A stretch of DNA of 34,350 bases from positions 1-34,350 of the forward strand of contig PJAB01000203.1 of the NCBI GenBank assembly GCA_002887195.1. The letters are read 5' to 3'. Below, in pieces: positions 16,908 to 26,286 of this stretch. Below the pieces are notes generated by a model that was not told the origin of the DNA, ran no database searches, and saw only the letters and a list, made by a program, of their open reading frames with translations. Source of the stretch: Chrysochromulina parva (lineage: Eukaryota; Haptophyta; Prymnesiales; Chrysochromulinaceae). A program made the translations under genes and the position numbers. Position 1 is the stretch's first letter; the number at the start of each line of letters is the position of its first letter.

Positions 16908-18516
16908 ATGAAGAACCGAGGAATCGACCTCACCAAAATGGCAAGTTTCTTCGAAAGTAGAAGGAGGAGCACTCAGCGTCAAGTGGTCTGCGAAAAGATG
17001 CAAGCCCGCAATCAAGAAATGGCGACCAGTGTCGGAGGCGGAGGGTCCAGCGTCAGCCTTGCCACCAGGACCGTCGACGTCCATGCCCATGTGCGCGACG
17101 AGGATTCACCAGAGAGAGTACTCGCTGCCAACGAGACGCTGCGAGAGCGGCAGCAGATTGGCGTGACGGACTACGGACCTCCGAGTCCACGAAAAAGGAG
17201 GTTGTCAAAGGAACCTCCGTCATCAACCGACGTCCATGCCCATGCGCGCGGCGAGGATTCACCTGAGAAAGAACTCGCTGCTAACGAGACGCTGCGAGAG
17301 CAGCAGCAGAGTGGCGTGACGGACTTCGGCCCTCCGAGTCCACGCAAAAAGATGTCGTCAAGGGCACCTATGTCATCACCAAGGGTACAGCGGCTTGAAG
17401 TGCGAGAGCAGAAGAAGGCTTCCGTCAAATGCGCATCGACTCTCGATTTCACCGCCCTCTCGGTAAAGCGGTCGCCCCACACTCGTGCCCCTGCCCATGA
17501 TCATCGATCGACCGCTGATTATGCGCTTGACCCCTCAGGCGTGTGACAAGGGGATGTTTCGCGACTGCCAAGATGGCTGCGAGGCCGAGCGAGCACATGG
17601 CGGGCACGGCCAAGATGGCTGCGAGGCCGAGCGAGAACAGGGCGAGGGCGTGGCTATGGCTGATCGGACAGCAATCTCGACAGCAATCTCTACGCGAATC
17701 TGCTCACAGCTGAAGCGCGTGCGCAGTTTCGATGGCGACTCGGACGGCGACTCAGACGTGGACCACGACTTGCAGGACTTGAACTTGCTCTCCAAGTCCG
17801 TATTCAAGCACCCCGCGCGGCCGCAGAGTAGCCGCGGTGGGAGCTCCCTTCGCCGCTCCTCAACCGGGTCACACCCTGATACCTCAGCGCCTCCAATCAT
17901 CATCTGCACCCCAAACCTTGGCCGCGGGCTAGGCCCGGGTCCCGGTAGCAGCCGAGTGTCTCGGATGTCCCGAGGATGCTCGGAGGACACCTCCACAATC
18001 CGAGCACAATCCGAGCAGGGGTCCTCGATCGTATTTCGGGCGCATTCCTTGCGCTCCTCGGCCCTTTCGCGATTGGAGACACGATGCGCGGATGACACCT
18101 CCACTGCTGGGTCCTCGACTGCACTGCATGCGACCCTTCGAGCTCTTCGCCCGAGCCCTCGTCCCGACGGGTCTACGTACGGCATTCACGGATACAGTCC
18201 GCTCGGCATGCGCGCCGGAGATTCGATCCCGGGAGATTCGGGAGATTCGCCCCGCTCCCGCTCTCGCAATTTGCTCTCTCGTAGCGGATCCCACGGATCC
18301 TTGAGCAGCTTCGGTGGCTCGCAGAGTGGTCGCATCTCGTCCTTTGCCAACCGCCTCGAGACCCCACCCGGGGCTCCGAATGCTCTCGAGGCGCACAAGC
18401 TCCTCGTTGCGTGCCCCGCGCCCCGTCGACCCGCCGTGTATGCCGTCGATCGCAAGTGCACAGCTCGCTTGCGCGTACCCCCGCACTTGGACACTTTCTC
18501 CACAGAAGCCTTCTGA
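16908..18516 (+). CDS. Ser-rich, probably disordered protein with duplicated 52-residue module (two exons)
   Basis: Exon 1 runs 16908-17462 and exon 2 runs 17539-18516. The 76-nt intron 17463-17538 begins GTAAAG and ends CCCTCAG and joins the two frames in phase 0, giving 510 aa. Residues 55-106 and 107-158 are two copies of one module (VDVHAHVRDEDSPERVLAAN versus TDVHAHARGEDSPEKELAAN, each ending GPPSPRK). Exon 2 starts with two QDGCEAER units. The rest is rich in Ser, Arg, Gly and SP or RxxS sites (SRSRNLLSRSGSHGSLSSFG), suggesting a phosphorylated scaffold. No known domain is visible. Start ATG 16908 is preceded in frame by a GTG only. Without the intron, exon 1's frame would stop at 17546, eight bases past the splice acceptor, and the second frame would have no convincing start. 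Confidence 0.65.
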
Positions 18517-19106
18517 GAGGCCGCTCGAGGCTGATAAGGCCATCTCCGCACTATTATATGGTCGTGTCAACATATTTATGGGGAGGGGTTATGCCGCATG
18601 GGTCAATGTAGAGTAAGTGTACATGATAGGTGACTGCATGCTCATCGTCGAGTCTCCACGACCCGGTTGAGGCGTTGTCCGGACTCCGGTCGTTGATGTC
18701 CCGGGTCTCTACTGTAAGAAGGGTGGGTCGTGTGGATATAGTAACATATAGTGTGCCGCTGCGCTGTACAAGGTGTCGCGCGTCGACCGGCCCGGCGATA
18801 CACGGTATTCGTATCTAAACGGCGGTGGAGGCGGGGTACACGCCTCCGGTAAACGGTTCGAGCTTCCGTTCGACGAGGCACGATCGTGCTACTGCCTGGA
18901 CTGGATGGTGTACACCCCGCCCGTGGCCCGTCGCCGTCCGTACCGTCCGCACCGCCGTTTAACCGCGCGCACATGTCTCACAATACACACTTTTTCGACA
19001 CTTTTGTATGAGCCCCTCGGTATACACTGGGTCTCCACAACCCTTGCACTCGGCACTATGTTGTGTTGCTGCCAGAACAGCTTGCTCGTGCTCTTGTCTT
19101 CTCCAC
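18517..19106. other. Intergenic between convergent genes, with a foldback element
   Basis: No gene is supported in these 590 bp. They separate the 3' end of the Ser-rich gene (+) from the 3' end of the membrane protein gene (-). The middle is occupied by the foldback element at 18816-18961. Open frames crossing it are arginine-rich and lack domain similarity. Confidence 0.5.
18816..18961. mobile_element. MITE-like foldback element (146 bp)
   Basis: The ends TAAACGGCGGTG (18816-18827) and CACCGCCGTTTA (18950-18961) are perfect 12-bp inverted complements. An inner pair, GGCGGGGTACAC (18829-18840) and GTGTACACCCCGCC (18908-18921), extends the complementarity with a 2-nt bulge. The outermost TA on each side could be a TA target-site duplication as in Tc1/mariner MITEs. 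No transposase is present. A cruciform or long RNA hairpin would form. Confidence 0.55.
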
Positions 19107-20333
19107 CTAGTGCATTGAGACGACGATGCGATCGCCCATGACAACCTCCGAGAACGCAAGGTACATAGGGGCAGCGGTCAGCATCATGCATCCCAGCATG
19201 AAGAAGATGTGGTGCCACCAGATGGGCACCATGTTGGCGTCATAAAACTGGGCGCCCGAAAAAATGAGCGCCGCGCCGAATGCGGCAATGAGCTCTCCCA
19301 TGACTGAGGTGTACTCGAGCCGATCTGTGGTCATCTCGGATTGGAGCCTCCATGCCTTCCAATACTGCGCTACGCCAATCACGATGGAGCCCTGGATGAA
19401 GCATTCGATGCCCAGCCGTGAAAAGAACTGCCCACCCCAGCCGAGGCTGTTCTCATTACCCCATTCGTGCTTCACGATAGGAAGGAAGCCGATACAGCCA
19501 ACCGTATACATGAGGTCGCCGATGACAGACATCGCGCCGTTCAGCCATACCGCAAGGCTAGGACTGGGAATCATGCAGAACTCGAGGCCATCGACATACG
19601 TGAAGCCGAGGCAACCGACCAAATAGATGGACGCGCCCAGCAACGGCTCCCATCGCCACGTCGTGAAGTACTCGACAATGGTGCCAAGGATGAAGAGCAT
19701 GCCGCCCAAAAACGCAATGAAGTAGGGCCACGTGAAGTGAGTCATGATAAGGTAGAGCGGCCCGGCCGTGAAGAGTAGGCAGCCTATTAGCCAGACGTGG
19801 TTGATTTGGATGGCGAAGTCATCGATCATCCTCGAATCATACATGACGCATCCCACATAGAACAGCCAGGCGCCGGTGCCGGCGCTGATCTCAACCAAAA
19901 ATGCGGCGAACTCGTCCAAGCAGGTTTGCGTCTTGATCGCCCGGTAGGCCTTCCAGAACTGTGACACGGTTAAGCACATCGAGCCAGCCAGCCAGCAGTC
20001 CATGCCCAAGCCGTTCCACGGGGCCGACGCCGTCTCGATTTCCGGGATATGGCCGATACCACCGACAACCATCAGCAGCAGGGCGACTGCGTTAAGCTGT
20101 ATATTCAGAAGCACGACTCCGTCGTCGGGAGCTGTCCACCATTGGTACACATCAGCGCCGAGTAGACCAGAAAACCCGACAATAAACCCCCACGCACTAA
20201 TAGGAGACTCGCCGTGCGGGTCGCGGAAGTCGACGGCGTTGGCAGTCATGATGATGAGGCCCATAATGCACTGGTGAATGCTGATGAGCCCCTTGGGGGA
20301 GAGCCCAGGTCTCGCCATTTTGCCGGGGTCCAT
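19107..20333 (-). CDS. Polytopic membrane protein with internal duplication
   Basis: A 408-aa intronless protein starts at ATG 20333; the frame extends upstream only to a TTG. About 11-12 hydrophobic segments can be picked out, for example PISAWGFIVGFSGLLGADVY, LNAVALLLMVVGGIGHIP and FIAFLGGMLFILGTIVEYF. The protein contains two homologous blocks. One runs from CWLAGSMCLTVSQFWKAYRA to the GAWLFYVGCVMYD and LLFTAGPLYLI segments. The other runs from CFIQGSIVIGVAQYWKAWRL to GAALIFSGAQFYD and MMLTAAPMYLAF. Repeated Y-x-x-G-C/A-x-x-F patterns recall the small YrhK membrane domain, but this is a weak resemblance. Function is unknown; the protein is likely an integral membrane protein of an internal or plasma membrane. 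A second Met at 20318 could also start. Confidence 0.8.
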   Translation of the reverse strand: MDPGKMARPGLSPKGLISIHQCIMGLIIMTANAVDFRDPHGESPISAWGFIVGFSGLLGADVYQWWTAPDDGVVLLNIQLNAVALLLMVVGGIGHIPEIETASAPWNGLGMDCWLAGSMCLTVSQFWKAYRAIKTQTCLDEFAAFLVEISAGTGAWLFYVGCVMYDSRMIDDFAIQINHVWLIGCLLFTAGPLYLIMTHFTWPYFIAFLGGMLFILGTIVEYFTTWRWEPLLGASIYLVGCLGFTYVDGLEFCMIPSPSLAVWLNGAMSVIGDLMYTVGCIGFLPIVKHEWGNENSLGWGGQFFSRLGIECFIQGSIVIGVAQYWKAWRLQSEMTTDRLEYTSVMGELIAAFGAALIFSGAQFYDANMVPIWWHHIFFMLGCMMLTAAPMYLAFSEVVMGDRIVVSMH

Positions 20334-21129
20334 GGTCTCCGCCGACTGCGCCTCAGGACGCGACGATTTGGTCAGGATTTTTGGTCCACACACATGCTGT
20401 AGTTTGACAGGGGTGTGCTTCGTCAATCCATGTCAAACTACATGAGTTTCCGAACCTCACACGAACCCGCATGCCGCGGAGAGGGAGGCCAGGAGAGGCG
20501 AACGACGGGATGACTCTGAGACGACACTCATTGGACACACATGAAGCCGCTTTCGGGTTCCCTGAATTAGTTCAAAGGGGGACGGGCGGGCGGCGGGGCT
20601 TAGGCGGGGCGGCGGGCGGCCCGGCGGCCGCGGCCGGCCGGGGTCCACATAGGTCATAGCACATATCCGGATACACAGTAAGCCGGAGAGATGTAGGACC
20701 TCAGCAAATCCCTCTTCTCAAGAGTCAAGCGTTTGAAGAGTTGAGTGGACACAGATACATGTAATTGTGCGTGTTGAACGCCAATGGTTGAAACATGAGC
20801 AATTGTCCGCAAGCCGAGCGACCCGTCGCCCCGGGCCGGCCCGTCCGCCGAGCGGCCGGAGCGTGGGGGGTCACGGAGAGGCACGTACGAGGCACGTGCC
20901 CGCGTCTCGGGCGCATAAAGCCCCACAGGCACAGCGCAAAAGTTGTGACGTTTGTGTATTTCACACTTCACACACGCTACATGACAAACATGTACAATAA
21001 TGGTACTGAGTGGAGCGGTCCTGTCAATGAAGCATGATGCATGAATCAGAGCATACAGTCTCCAAACTCCAATTTCTACATACCGCATACGAGCACAGGT
21101 GACAGTCACCCGTCGCGTTAGCCGTTCTA

Positions 21130-21156
21130 GTCAAGTCAAGTCAAGTCAAGTCAAGT
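21130..21156. repeat. GTCAA pentanucleotide microsatellite
   Basis: Five tandem GTCAA units followed by GT. It is the same motif as the array at 14576-14599. It abuts, and may have expanded within, the 29-bp tandem duplication that follows. Confidence 0.85.
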
Positions 21157-21211
21157 TCTACGTTTTACCTTTACCGTGTAGCCGTTCTACGTTTTACCTT
21201 TACCGTGTAGC
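21155..21211. repeat. 29-bp tandem duplication
   Basis: GTTCTACGTTTTACC...GTGTAGC (28 bp) occurs at 21155-21182 and again at 21184-21211, a 29-bp period with no mismatches. A third partial copy (GCCGTTCTA) precedes the microsatellite at 21121. Confidence 0.85.
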
Positions 21212-21444
21212 GGCCTTCGCCATCGGTTTCGGTTGCGGAGGGGGGAGGGTCCGGTCGATAGCGGGATACGCCGATCTTCGATGTTCGAAACGTGTGTATA
21301 TTCGACATTAGAGGATCGCGAATCACACAGGCGCGTCGCGCTCTCCCGGCTACACCAACACCAATAGTAAACACAGTCACAGATCACACGACTCATATCG
21401 GTAGCTACGGCGATCAGTCATCACACTCACACGTCACAGTACAC

Positions 21445-21726
21445 ATGTACGCACAGAGTCCACAACGTATGCGTGAATTGAAACAAATCCCATCGTTGAA
21501 CGAGAAAGTAGATTTCCCCAGCGACCCGCGGAGTCAAGTGGCCAGAGAGGGCCGACGATTCGGTCCAGAGCGGTCCATGGCCATGGGCCACACGCGCCGT
21601 GGTCTGAAGCCTGATGCACAAGGCCGCGCAACATACATGTACTCCTCGACGGATTATAATCTGCCGTTAACTGGAGCCGTCCACACGGCTTCTCCTCACA
21701 ATGGTGCTCACGTTTACGCGGTGTAG
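21445..21726 (+). CDS. Possible small protein overlapping the channel gene 3' end
   Basis: ATG 21445 opens a 93-aa frame that ends at 21726, overlapping the last 13 bp of the minus-strand channel gene. The composition is protein-like, not the Arg/Pro pattern of GC-rich shadow frames: SLNEKVDFPSDPRSQ, RRFGPERSMAMGHTRRG and YMYSSTDYNLPLTGAVHT. There is no signal peptide or membrane segment and I recognise no family. The frame continues upstream without a stop to 21292, so a 5' exon or an upstream start is conceivable. It could also be a chance frame. Confidence 0.4.
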   Translation: MYAQSPQRMRELKQIPSLNEKVDFPSDPRSQVAREGRRFGPERSMAMGHTRRGLKPDAQGRATYMYSSTDYNLPLTGAVHTASPHNGAHVYAV

Positions 21727-24700
21727 TCTTCTTCCGCCGTCTTCTTCTCGGCCTCGGTGAGCTCTTGCTCCACATCCTTATTTAGCTTGATCAGCTCGGT
21801 CTCAGCAAGATCGGACTTGTCGAGGTAGCGCTTCATCGAGAGGGCGAGGAGCACGTCGGCGAACTTGACCTCGCCTGACTTGTTGACGGTCACCTTGAGC
21901 TTCCTGGCAAGCGCCTTGGCCTTGGTCTCTGGGTCTTCTTCGCCCATGACGCCGAGAGGAGGCGCGACCATCCCGATGAGCTGGGGCACCAGATACGACT
22001 GGATGCTGTTGTTGGCCTCGGGGTCGAGCTCCGCCCACGCCTCCATGAAGCCATCGATGTCGATGGGCGAGACGAGGTCCGGGTTTTGCTCGGAGAGGGT
22101 CGAGAAGTTGTCGAGGATGACAGCGATCATCAGGTTCATGAACACGAGGGTGCCGATGAGTTGGAATGAGAGGAAATACGGCACAGCGAGAAACGAGCCA
22201 CAGTTGCCCTCCTCCGCGGTGCACACAGTGAGGGCGGGGTCAGGGTGCTCTCGTACGCGCGCGTCCTGCATCAGCAGGGTCCAGCCATCGCCGGTGACCG
22301 CCTGCAGCAGGAGAAGCATGCCGTTTCCTACGGTCTGGAAGTTGACGTGGGACTCGATGTTCTCCTGAAGGGCGAGGAATCCAAAGAGGTGCATGCCGAG
22401 GACGGCATAGATGAACATGACGAGAGCGAGCAGCGAGCACACGTTGAAGACGGGCGGGAGCGACAGGATGATGGTCGTCACGAGGTCGCGCAGCCCCTTG
22501 ACGCCCTTGAGGATGCGCAGGATGCGCACGATTCTTAGGAGGCGCATCACGCGAAGAAGGAAGGGGGGCACCGGCAGAAGCGATGACAGGTCGTGGGTCA
22601 CGTCGTCGACGAAGGCGAAAAGGACCAGCGTGAAGTCGAAGCGGTTCCAGCCGACGGAGAAGTATCCGAACGGGCCGAGCGCGAAGATCTTGAGAAGGAA
22701 CTCCGTGTAATAGACGGTCGTGAAGAAGCGCATGCCGTGGTTGTAGAACGCGTACGCACCAGCGTCTTCCTCATACCCGTAATACTTGCATGCCATCAGG
22801 CCGGTGTTGAGCAGGATGATGGTGATGATGAAGATGTCGAAGTTGACGTGTGTGATCATGTTGAAGACCCAGAGGCGCAGCCCGCCCTCGGGCGCACGTA
22901 CACCCTTGGCCGGCTTTGTTTTCACAGTCGCCTTGACTGTCTGCACCCACTGGAGCTGTGAACCGGTCATGGTGGCCGAGCCGACGCCCGTCTCGGCGGA
23001 GATCGAGTTGAACGTGTCGACGATCGCACCGACGAATAGGTTGAGCGCGATGAAGGCACCGACGAACATCCACGCGATCGTGAAGAGACAGGCGGGCGAG
23101 AAGTCGTTACGCACGGGCGCGTGGCCTGGGGAGGTCGACGCCATCGCCTGGAACATCTCTGTTTCCCACAGGTCGCCCGAGGTCTGCAGGAAGAGACTGA
23201 GCATCGCCTGGCCGAAGTCGTCGTACGAGTTGCCTACTGGATTCTCCCACGTGTACCCCTTGGCCTCACAATGGTGCTTCCCCTTGATCGTGTGGTCTTC
23301 GGAGCACTCGGCGAAGGTACCCGCGAAGAGCTGCATCGCGAGGATCGCGAAGACGGCCTGGATGAAGAGAAAGACGAGGGCAACGTTGACGACGGCGGGG
23401 ATGGAGCGGATGAGCGTCGCGACGATGAGTTTCATCGACTCGATGCGCCCAATCAGGCGGAGCGGCCGGAGAGCGCGCAGGACGCGGAGCGAGGTCAGGG
23501 GCGCGAGGGCGGGGATGTCGAGGACCTCGGCGGCGATGACGGCGACGGAGATGACGACGATGAAGAAGTCGAGTTGGTTCCAGCCCTCCTTGAGGTAGGC
23601 ACGCTCGGTGAAGGCGAAGCCGTAGGCGATGATCTTGAGGAGCATCTCCGCGACGAAGATGGCGGTGAAGATGTAGTTTGTCGACGTGAGCAGAGCCGCG
23701 GTGGCCGACGAGGGGTCGAGCAGGGGCGAGTCCATGGCCAAGGAGACCGACGAGGCGAGGATGACGAGCAGGATGAACTGCTCAAAGAGTTTGTGCGAGA
23801 CGAGCGCCTCGCAGCTCCTGCGGATGCCGTTGCGCGGGCCGAAGAGGCAGAGCGCGTGCTCCTGGGGCCAGGGCTTCTCCACGAGCAGGTTCGTCTTCGA
23901 CTTGGACTTGGGCATAGGTGGCTCCTCCTTGGGTGCTGCCTCCTCGCCGGGGACCTCCTCGTCCTCCTCGCCAAAGGCCGAGAGGACCATGCCGATGAAG
24001 ATGTTCATGATGAGGAAGCTGCCGACGCACATGCACGGCAGAAAGTAGAAGAGGACTTTCGGGCCATAGATGGACGCGGCCGCGAGGGACGAATCCACCC
24101 ACTCGCCCGTGAACAGGATGAAGACCGAGATCAGACCGGGAAAGAAGTAGTCGAAGTTGCAAAAGTGGGGCCTCTCCTCCAGGTCGGGGTTGGGGCACTG
24201 GTCTTCGTGGCACGGCACCTCCGAGTAGCCATACTCCTCCGTGAAGATGCCTCCGAAGAATTGCATGCCGGCGATGACGAAGATGACCATGAAGAGGAAG
24301 GTGATGAGAGCGAGAGAGGCAATCTTCGGAATGACGCTGATCAGCGTGCGCACGATCTTGTACAGCCCTTGCCACGAGCGCATTAGGCGCAGCGCACGCG
24401 CGATTCGGAGCAGCCGAAGCATACGGAGGAAGGAGAGCTGCGGGACGGAGCCGTCCGCGAAGATGGTGAGCACCTCCGTCACGAGGATCTCGAAGAGGGA
24501 GAGGAGCACAATCGTGCCGTCGAGCACGTTCCAGTTGTCCGACCAGTAGCCGCTGCAGCCGAGGCCGAGCAACTTGACGCCCATCTCGAGCGCGAAGAGG
24601 CATGTGATGCACAGGCCGGCAAACTCGAGGCTCGCCGCGTACTCGTCGCTCATGCCATAGTACGGCATGGACATGAGGACCATGTTGAGCAGCACAAGTG

Positions 24701-25979
24701 CAATCGACGAGTTCGCGAGGATGGACGAGTTGGCGACGGTCTCGAGGAAGCCCGGCTGCGCTCCTTTCTTGGTAGGGAGCTTCTGTGACGCGGCCGCCTC
24801 GTCGATCTGTTGCTGGCGCTTCTCCATCGCCGCCACGGCCAAGTCGACGCGGCCAAGCTGCGTGAACTCCTCGAAGAGGACAGCGAGGAAGAGGTTCTTG
24901 ACGAAGCACGCGGCGATGATGATGACGATGAGGTAGTAGAGGACGACCCAAGCCGAGCCGGTGTAGTCCATGAGCGCGAACATCGAGATCTCCCACGTGT
25001 CCCAGGTGGTGGTCTGCATCAGCGTGATCGAGGCCATCAACACGCTGTCGTACGACATCATTCCGTTGAACGGCATCCCCTCAAAGTAGGCGCACGTCTG
25101 GCCAGCCTCGCAGAAGTCAGACACGTCACGATCGGGATTGCATGCGACCTCGGTGTCAAATTCGGCTTCGTCGAAGCCTCTTTTCGTCTTCGCATGTGCA
25201 AAGCCCTCGAGCGCGCATCGGTAGTGCAGCGTGCCCTGGAAGAGCTCCATGCCGATGATGCCGAAGACGACGAAGACGAAGATGAAGAGCATGACGACGT
25301 TGCCCAGCTTCGGAATCACGTCCATGATGCCTTCGACGATCACGCGCAGGCCGGGGATGATCTTCATGGCGCGCAGCGCGCGGAACGCCCGCAGCGCACG
25401 GAGCGAATTCACATTCGGCAGCTCGACTCCCGTCATCAGGATCGGGGCCCACGCGCAGCTGACCACGGTAAAGTCAAGGATGCACCAAGGATCATGCAAG
25501 TAGGCACTTTTGCTGCCGATGATGCCATACGCCAGCATTTTGACGAGCATCTCGACCGTATACACGCCCAGGAAGATGACCTCGAGCAAAGCAATCACAC
25601 CCGCCTTCCACGTGCCATCTTCGTCCATCGGCGACTCCCACGCCATTGAGCAGACGTTGAGAGTAATCACCACAAGGATAAGTGTTTCGAACCACGGCGC
25701 GCAGACCAAAGCGATGGCGGCGCTCCGTGGAAACATCTTTGGCTTCAGGCACAGGAGCGACACACCATCCGATTCGTAGACGCGGCCATCGGGCGCAATG
25801 ACCTCGCCTGACATGGTGGTGGTCTCCTGCTCCTGCGCGGAGGCCGCTGACGGTGGCGGCGGCCGCGGTCTGGCTGGCGCAGCTGCTGCCGCAGAAGGTT
25901 TGGCTTGCACTTCCTTTCGCGTCTTGCGCGCTGTAATTTCCTTCCCGCCCTGGCGTTCGGCCTCTTTCTTGGGCGCCAT
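21714..25979 (-). CDS. Four-domain voltage-gated cation channel, Ca2+ type
   Basis: This is a 1421-aa protein from ATG 25979, all in one exon. It has four 6-TM repeats at about residues 90-360, 410-690, 725-1030 and 1045-1300. Each has an Arg-rich S4: LRALRAFRALRAMK, LRMLRLLRIARALRLMR, LRVLRALRPLRLIGR and LRVMRLLRIVRILRILK. The pore-loop selectivity residues, read from the TTTWDTW, TGEWVD, TSGDLW and TGDGW motifs, are D327, E626, D936 and D1231. An all-acidic D/E/D/D ring is Cav-like (Cav3 uses EEDD) and unlike the DEKA of Nav. The C-tail after repeat IV (PIDIDGFMEAWAELD onward) resembles the EF-hand region of Cav/Nav channels. The N-terminus is Lys/Pro/Ala-rich and cytosolic. Such channels carry depolarisation-gated Ca2+ entry in flagellate algae. 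The gene diverges from the ankyrin gene 307 bp away. Confidence 0.95.
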   Translation of the reverse strand: MAPKKEAERQGGKEITARKTRKEVQAKPSAAAAAPARPRPPPPSAASAQEQETTTMSGEVIAPDGRVYESDGVSLLCLKPKMFPRSAAIALVCAPWFETLILVVITLNVCSMAWESPMDEDGTWKAGVIALLEVIFLGVYTVEMLVKMLAYGIIGSKSAYLHDPWCILDFTVVSCAWAPILMTGVELPNVNSLRALRAFRALRAMKIIPGLRVIVEGIMDVIPKLGNVVMLFIFVFVVFGIIGMELFQGTLHYRCALEGFAHAKTKRGFDEAEFDTEVACNPDRDVSDFCEAGQTCAYFEGMPFNGMMSYDSVLMASITLMQTTTWDTWEISMFALMDYTGSAWVVLYYLIVIIIAACFVKNLFLAVLFEEFTQLGRVDLAVAAMEKRQQQIDEAAASQKLPTKKGAQPGFLETVANSSILANSSIALVLLNMVLMSMPYYGMSDEYAASLEFAGLCITCLFALEMGVKLLGLGCSGYWSDNWNVLDGTIVLLSLFEILVTEVLTIFADGSVPQLSFLRMLRLLRIARALRLMRSWQGLYKIVRTLISVIPKIASLALITFLFMVIFVIAGMQFFGGIFTEEYGYSEVPCHEDQCPNPDLEERPHFCNFDYFFPGLISVFILFTGEWVDSSLAAASIYGPKVLFYFLPCMCVGSFLIMNIFIGMVLSAFGEEDEEVPGEEAAPKEEPPMPKSKSKTNLLVEKPWPQEHALCLFGPRNGIRRSCEALVSHKLFEQFILLVILASSVSLAMDSPLLDPSSATAALLTSTNYIFTAIFVAEMLLKIIAYGFAFTERAYLKEGWNQLDFFIVVISVAVIAAEVLDIPALAPLTSLRVLRALRPLRLIGRIESMKLIVATLIRSIPAVVNVALVFLFIQAVFAILAMQLFAGTFAECSEDHTIKGKHHCEAKGYTWENPVGNSYDDFGQAMLSLFLQTSGDLWETEMFQAMASTSPGHAPVRNDFSPACLFTIAWMFVGAFIALNLFVGAIVDTFNSISAETGVGSATMTGSQLQWVQTVKATVKTKPAKGVRAPEGGLRLWVFNMITHVNFDIFIITIILLNTGLMACKYYGYEEDAGAYAFYNHGMRFFTTVYYTEFLLKIFALGPFGYFSVGWNRFDFTLVLFAFVDDVTHDLSSLLPVPPFLLRVMRLLRIVRILRILKGVKGLRDLVTTIILSLPPVFNVCSLLALVMFIYAVLGMHLFGFLALQENIESHVNFQTVGNGMLLLLQAVTGDGWTLLMQDARVREHPDPALTVCTAEEGNCGSFLAVPYFLSFQLIGTLVFMNLMIAVILDNFSTLSEQNPDLVSPIDIDGFMEAWAELDPEANNSIQSYLVPQLIGMVAPPLGVMGEEDPETKAKALARKLKVTVNKSGEVKFADVLLALSMKRYLDKSDLAETELIKLNKDVEQELTEAEKKTAEEDYTA

Positions 25980-26286
25980 GACCGCGCGGCCAAAACCGCA
26001 CGACGCGAACTCCGTCAGACGAAAAAAGTTTTGACACGCGCGCGTTGCCAAAAATCGACCAACACTTTTCTCGTTGCAAAAGAAAGCACAAATGGGCAAA
26101 ATGAGGAAATGTCTGCATCAAAAGAAGAGTTTCGGGGATGAGCTTTGCGATCTCGTGCGACCTGGAACTTGACAAAAACGGTCCAAACTCAATTCTGAAA
26201 AGTGCTTTTTCCTGGTGACGACTGGCGTCGCGTGTGTGCCGTGTGGCGCGCGGGCGGCTTGTGCAAGAAAAGGACGGGGAGGTGAG
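25980..26286. promoter_or_regulatory. Divergent promoter interval, channel and ankyrin genes
   Basis: These 307 bp lie between ATG 25979 (-) and ATG 26287 (+). The centre (about 26020-26215) is AT-richer than the flanking genes and probably contains both transcription starts. Both reading frames stay open part-way into it, but only with non-ATG starts. No TATA box is clear. Confidence 0.5.

Larger units (their letters stand above)
20334..21444. other. Long intergenic with GC-rich block and simple repeats
   Basis: No convincing gene is seen in these 1.1 kb. A GGCGGGC-rich block covers about 20577-20645. Beyond it the sequence is AT-richer and contains a TTCACACTTCACACAC stretch near 20960, a GTCAA microsatellite (21130-21156) and a 29-bp tandem duplication (21155-21211). 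Open frames here lack ATG starts or look random. The upstream region of the membrane protein gene and of the small ORF at 21445 lie here. Confidence 0.5.

Noticed and set aside
18840..18900. tRNA-like GGTTCGAG element
   Set aside because: No acceptor stem, D-loop or anticodon arm could be built around it.
18773..19141. 122-codon plus frame crossing the foldback element
   Set aside because: It starts within non-coding sequence, is formed by the inverted repeat and has no similarity to a protein family.
20654..21109. 151-codon minus frame in the long intergenic
   Set aside because: It has no ATG at its 5' end, and its composition does not resemble the verified genes.
23121..24386. 421-codon open frame on the plus strand
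   Set aside because: It lies entirely antisense to the channel gene and its acidic/Arg pattern is the reverse reading of hydrophobic codons. The channel frame has clear domains.
23782..24996. 404-codon minus-strand frame inside the channel gene
   Set aside because: It is a shifted-frame shadow of the channel, rich in His, Arg and Pro, with no domain.
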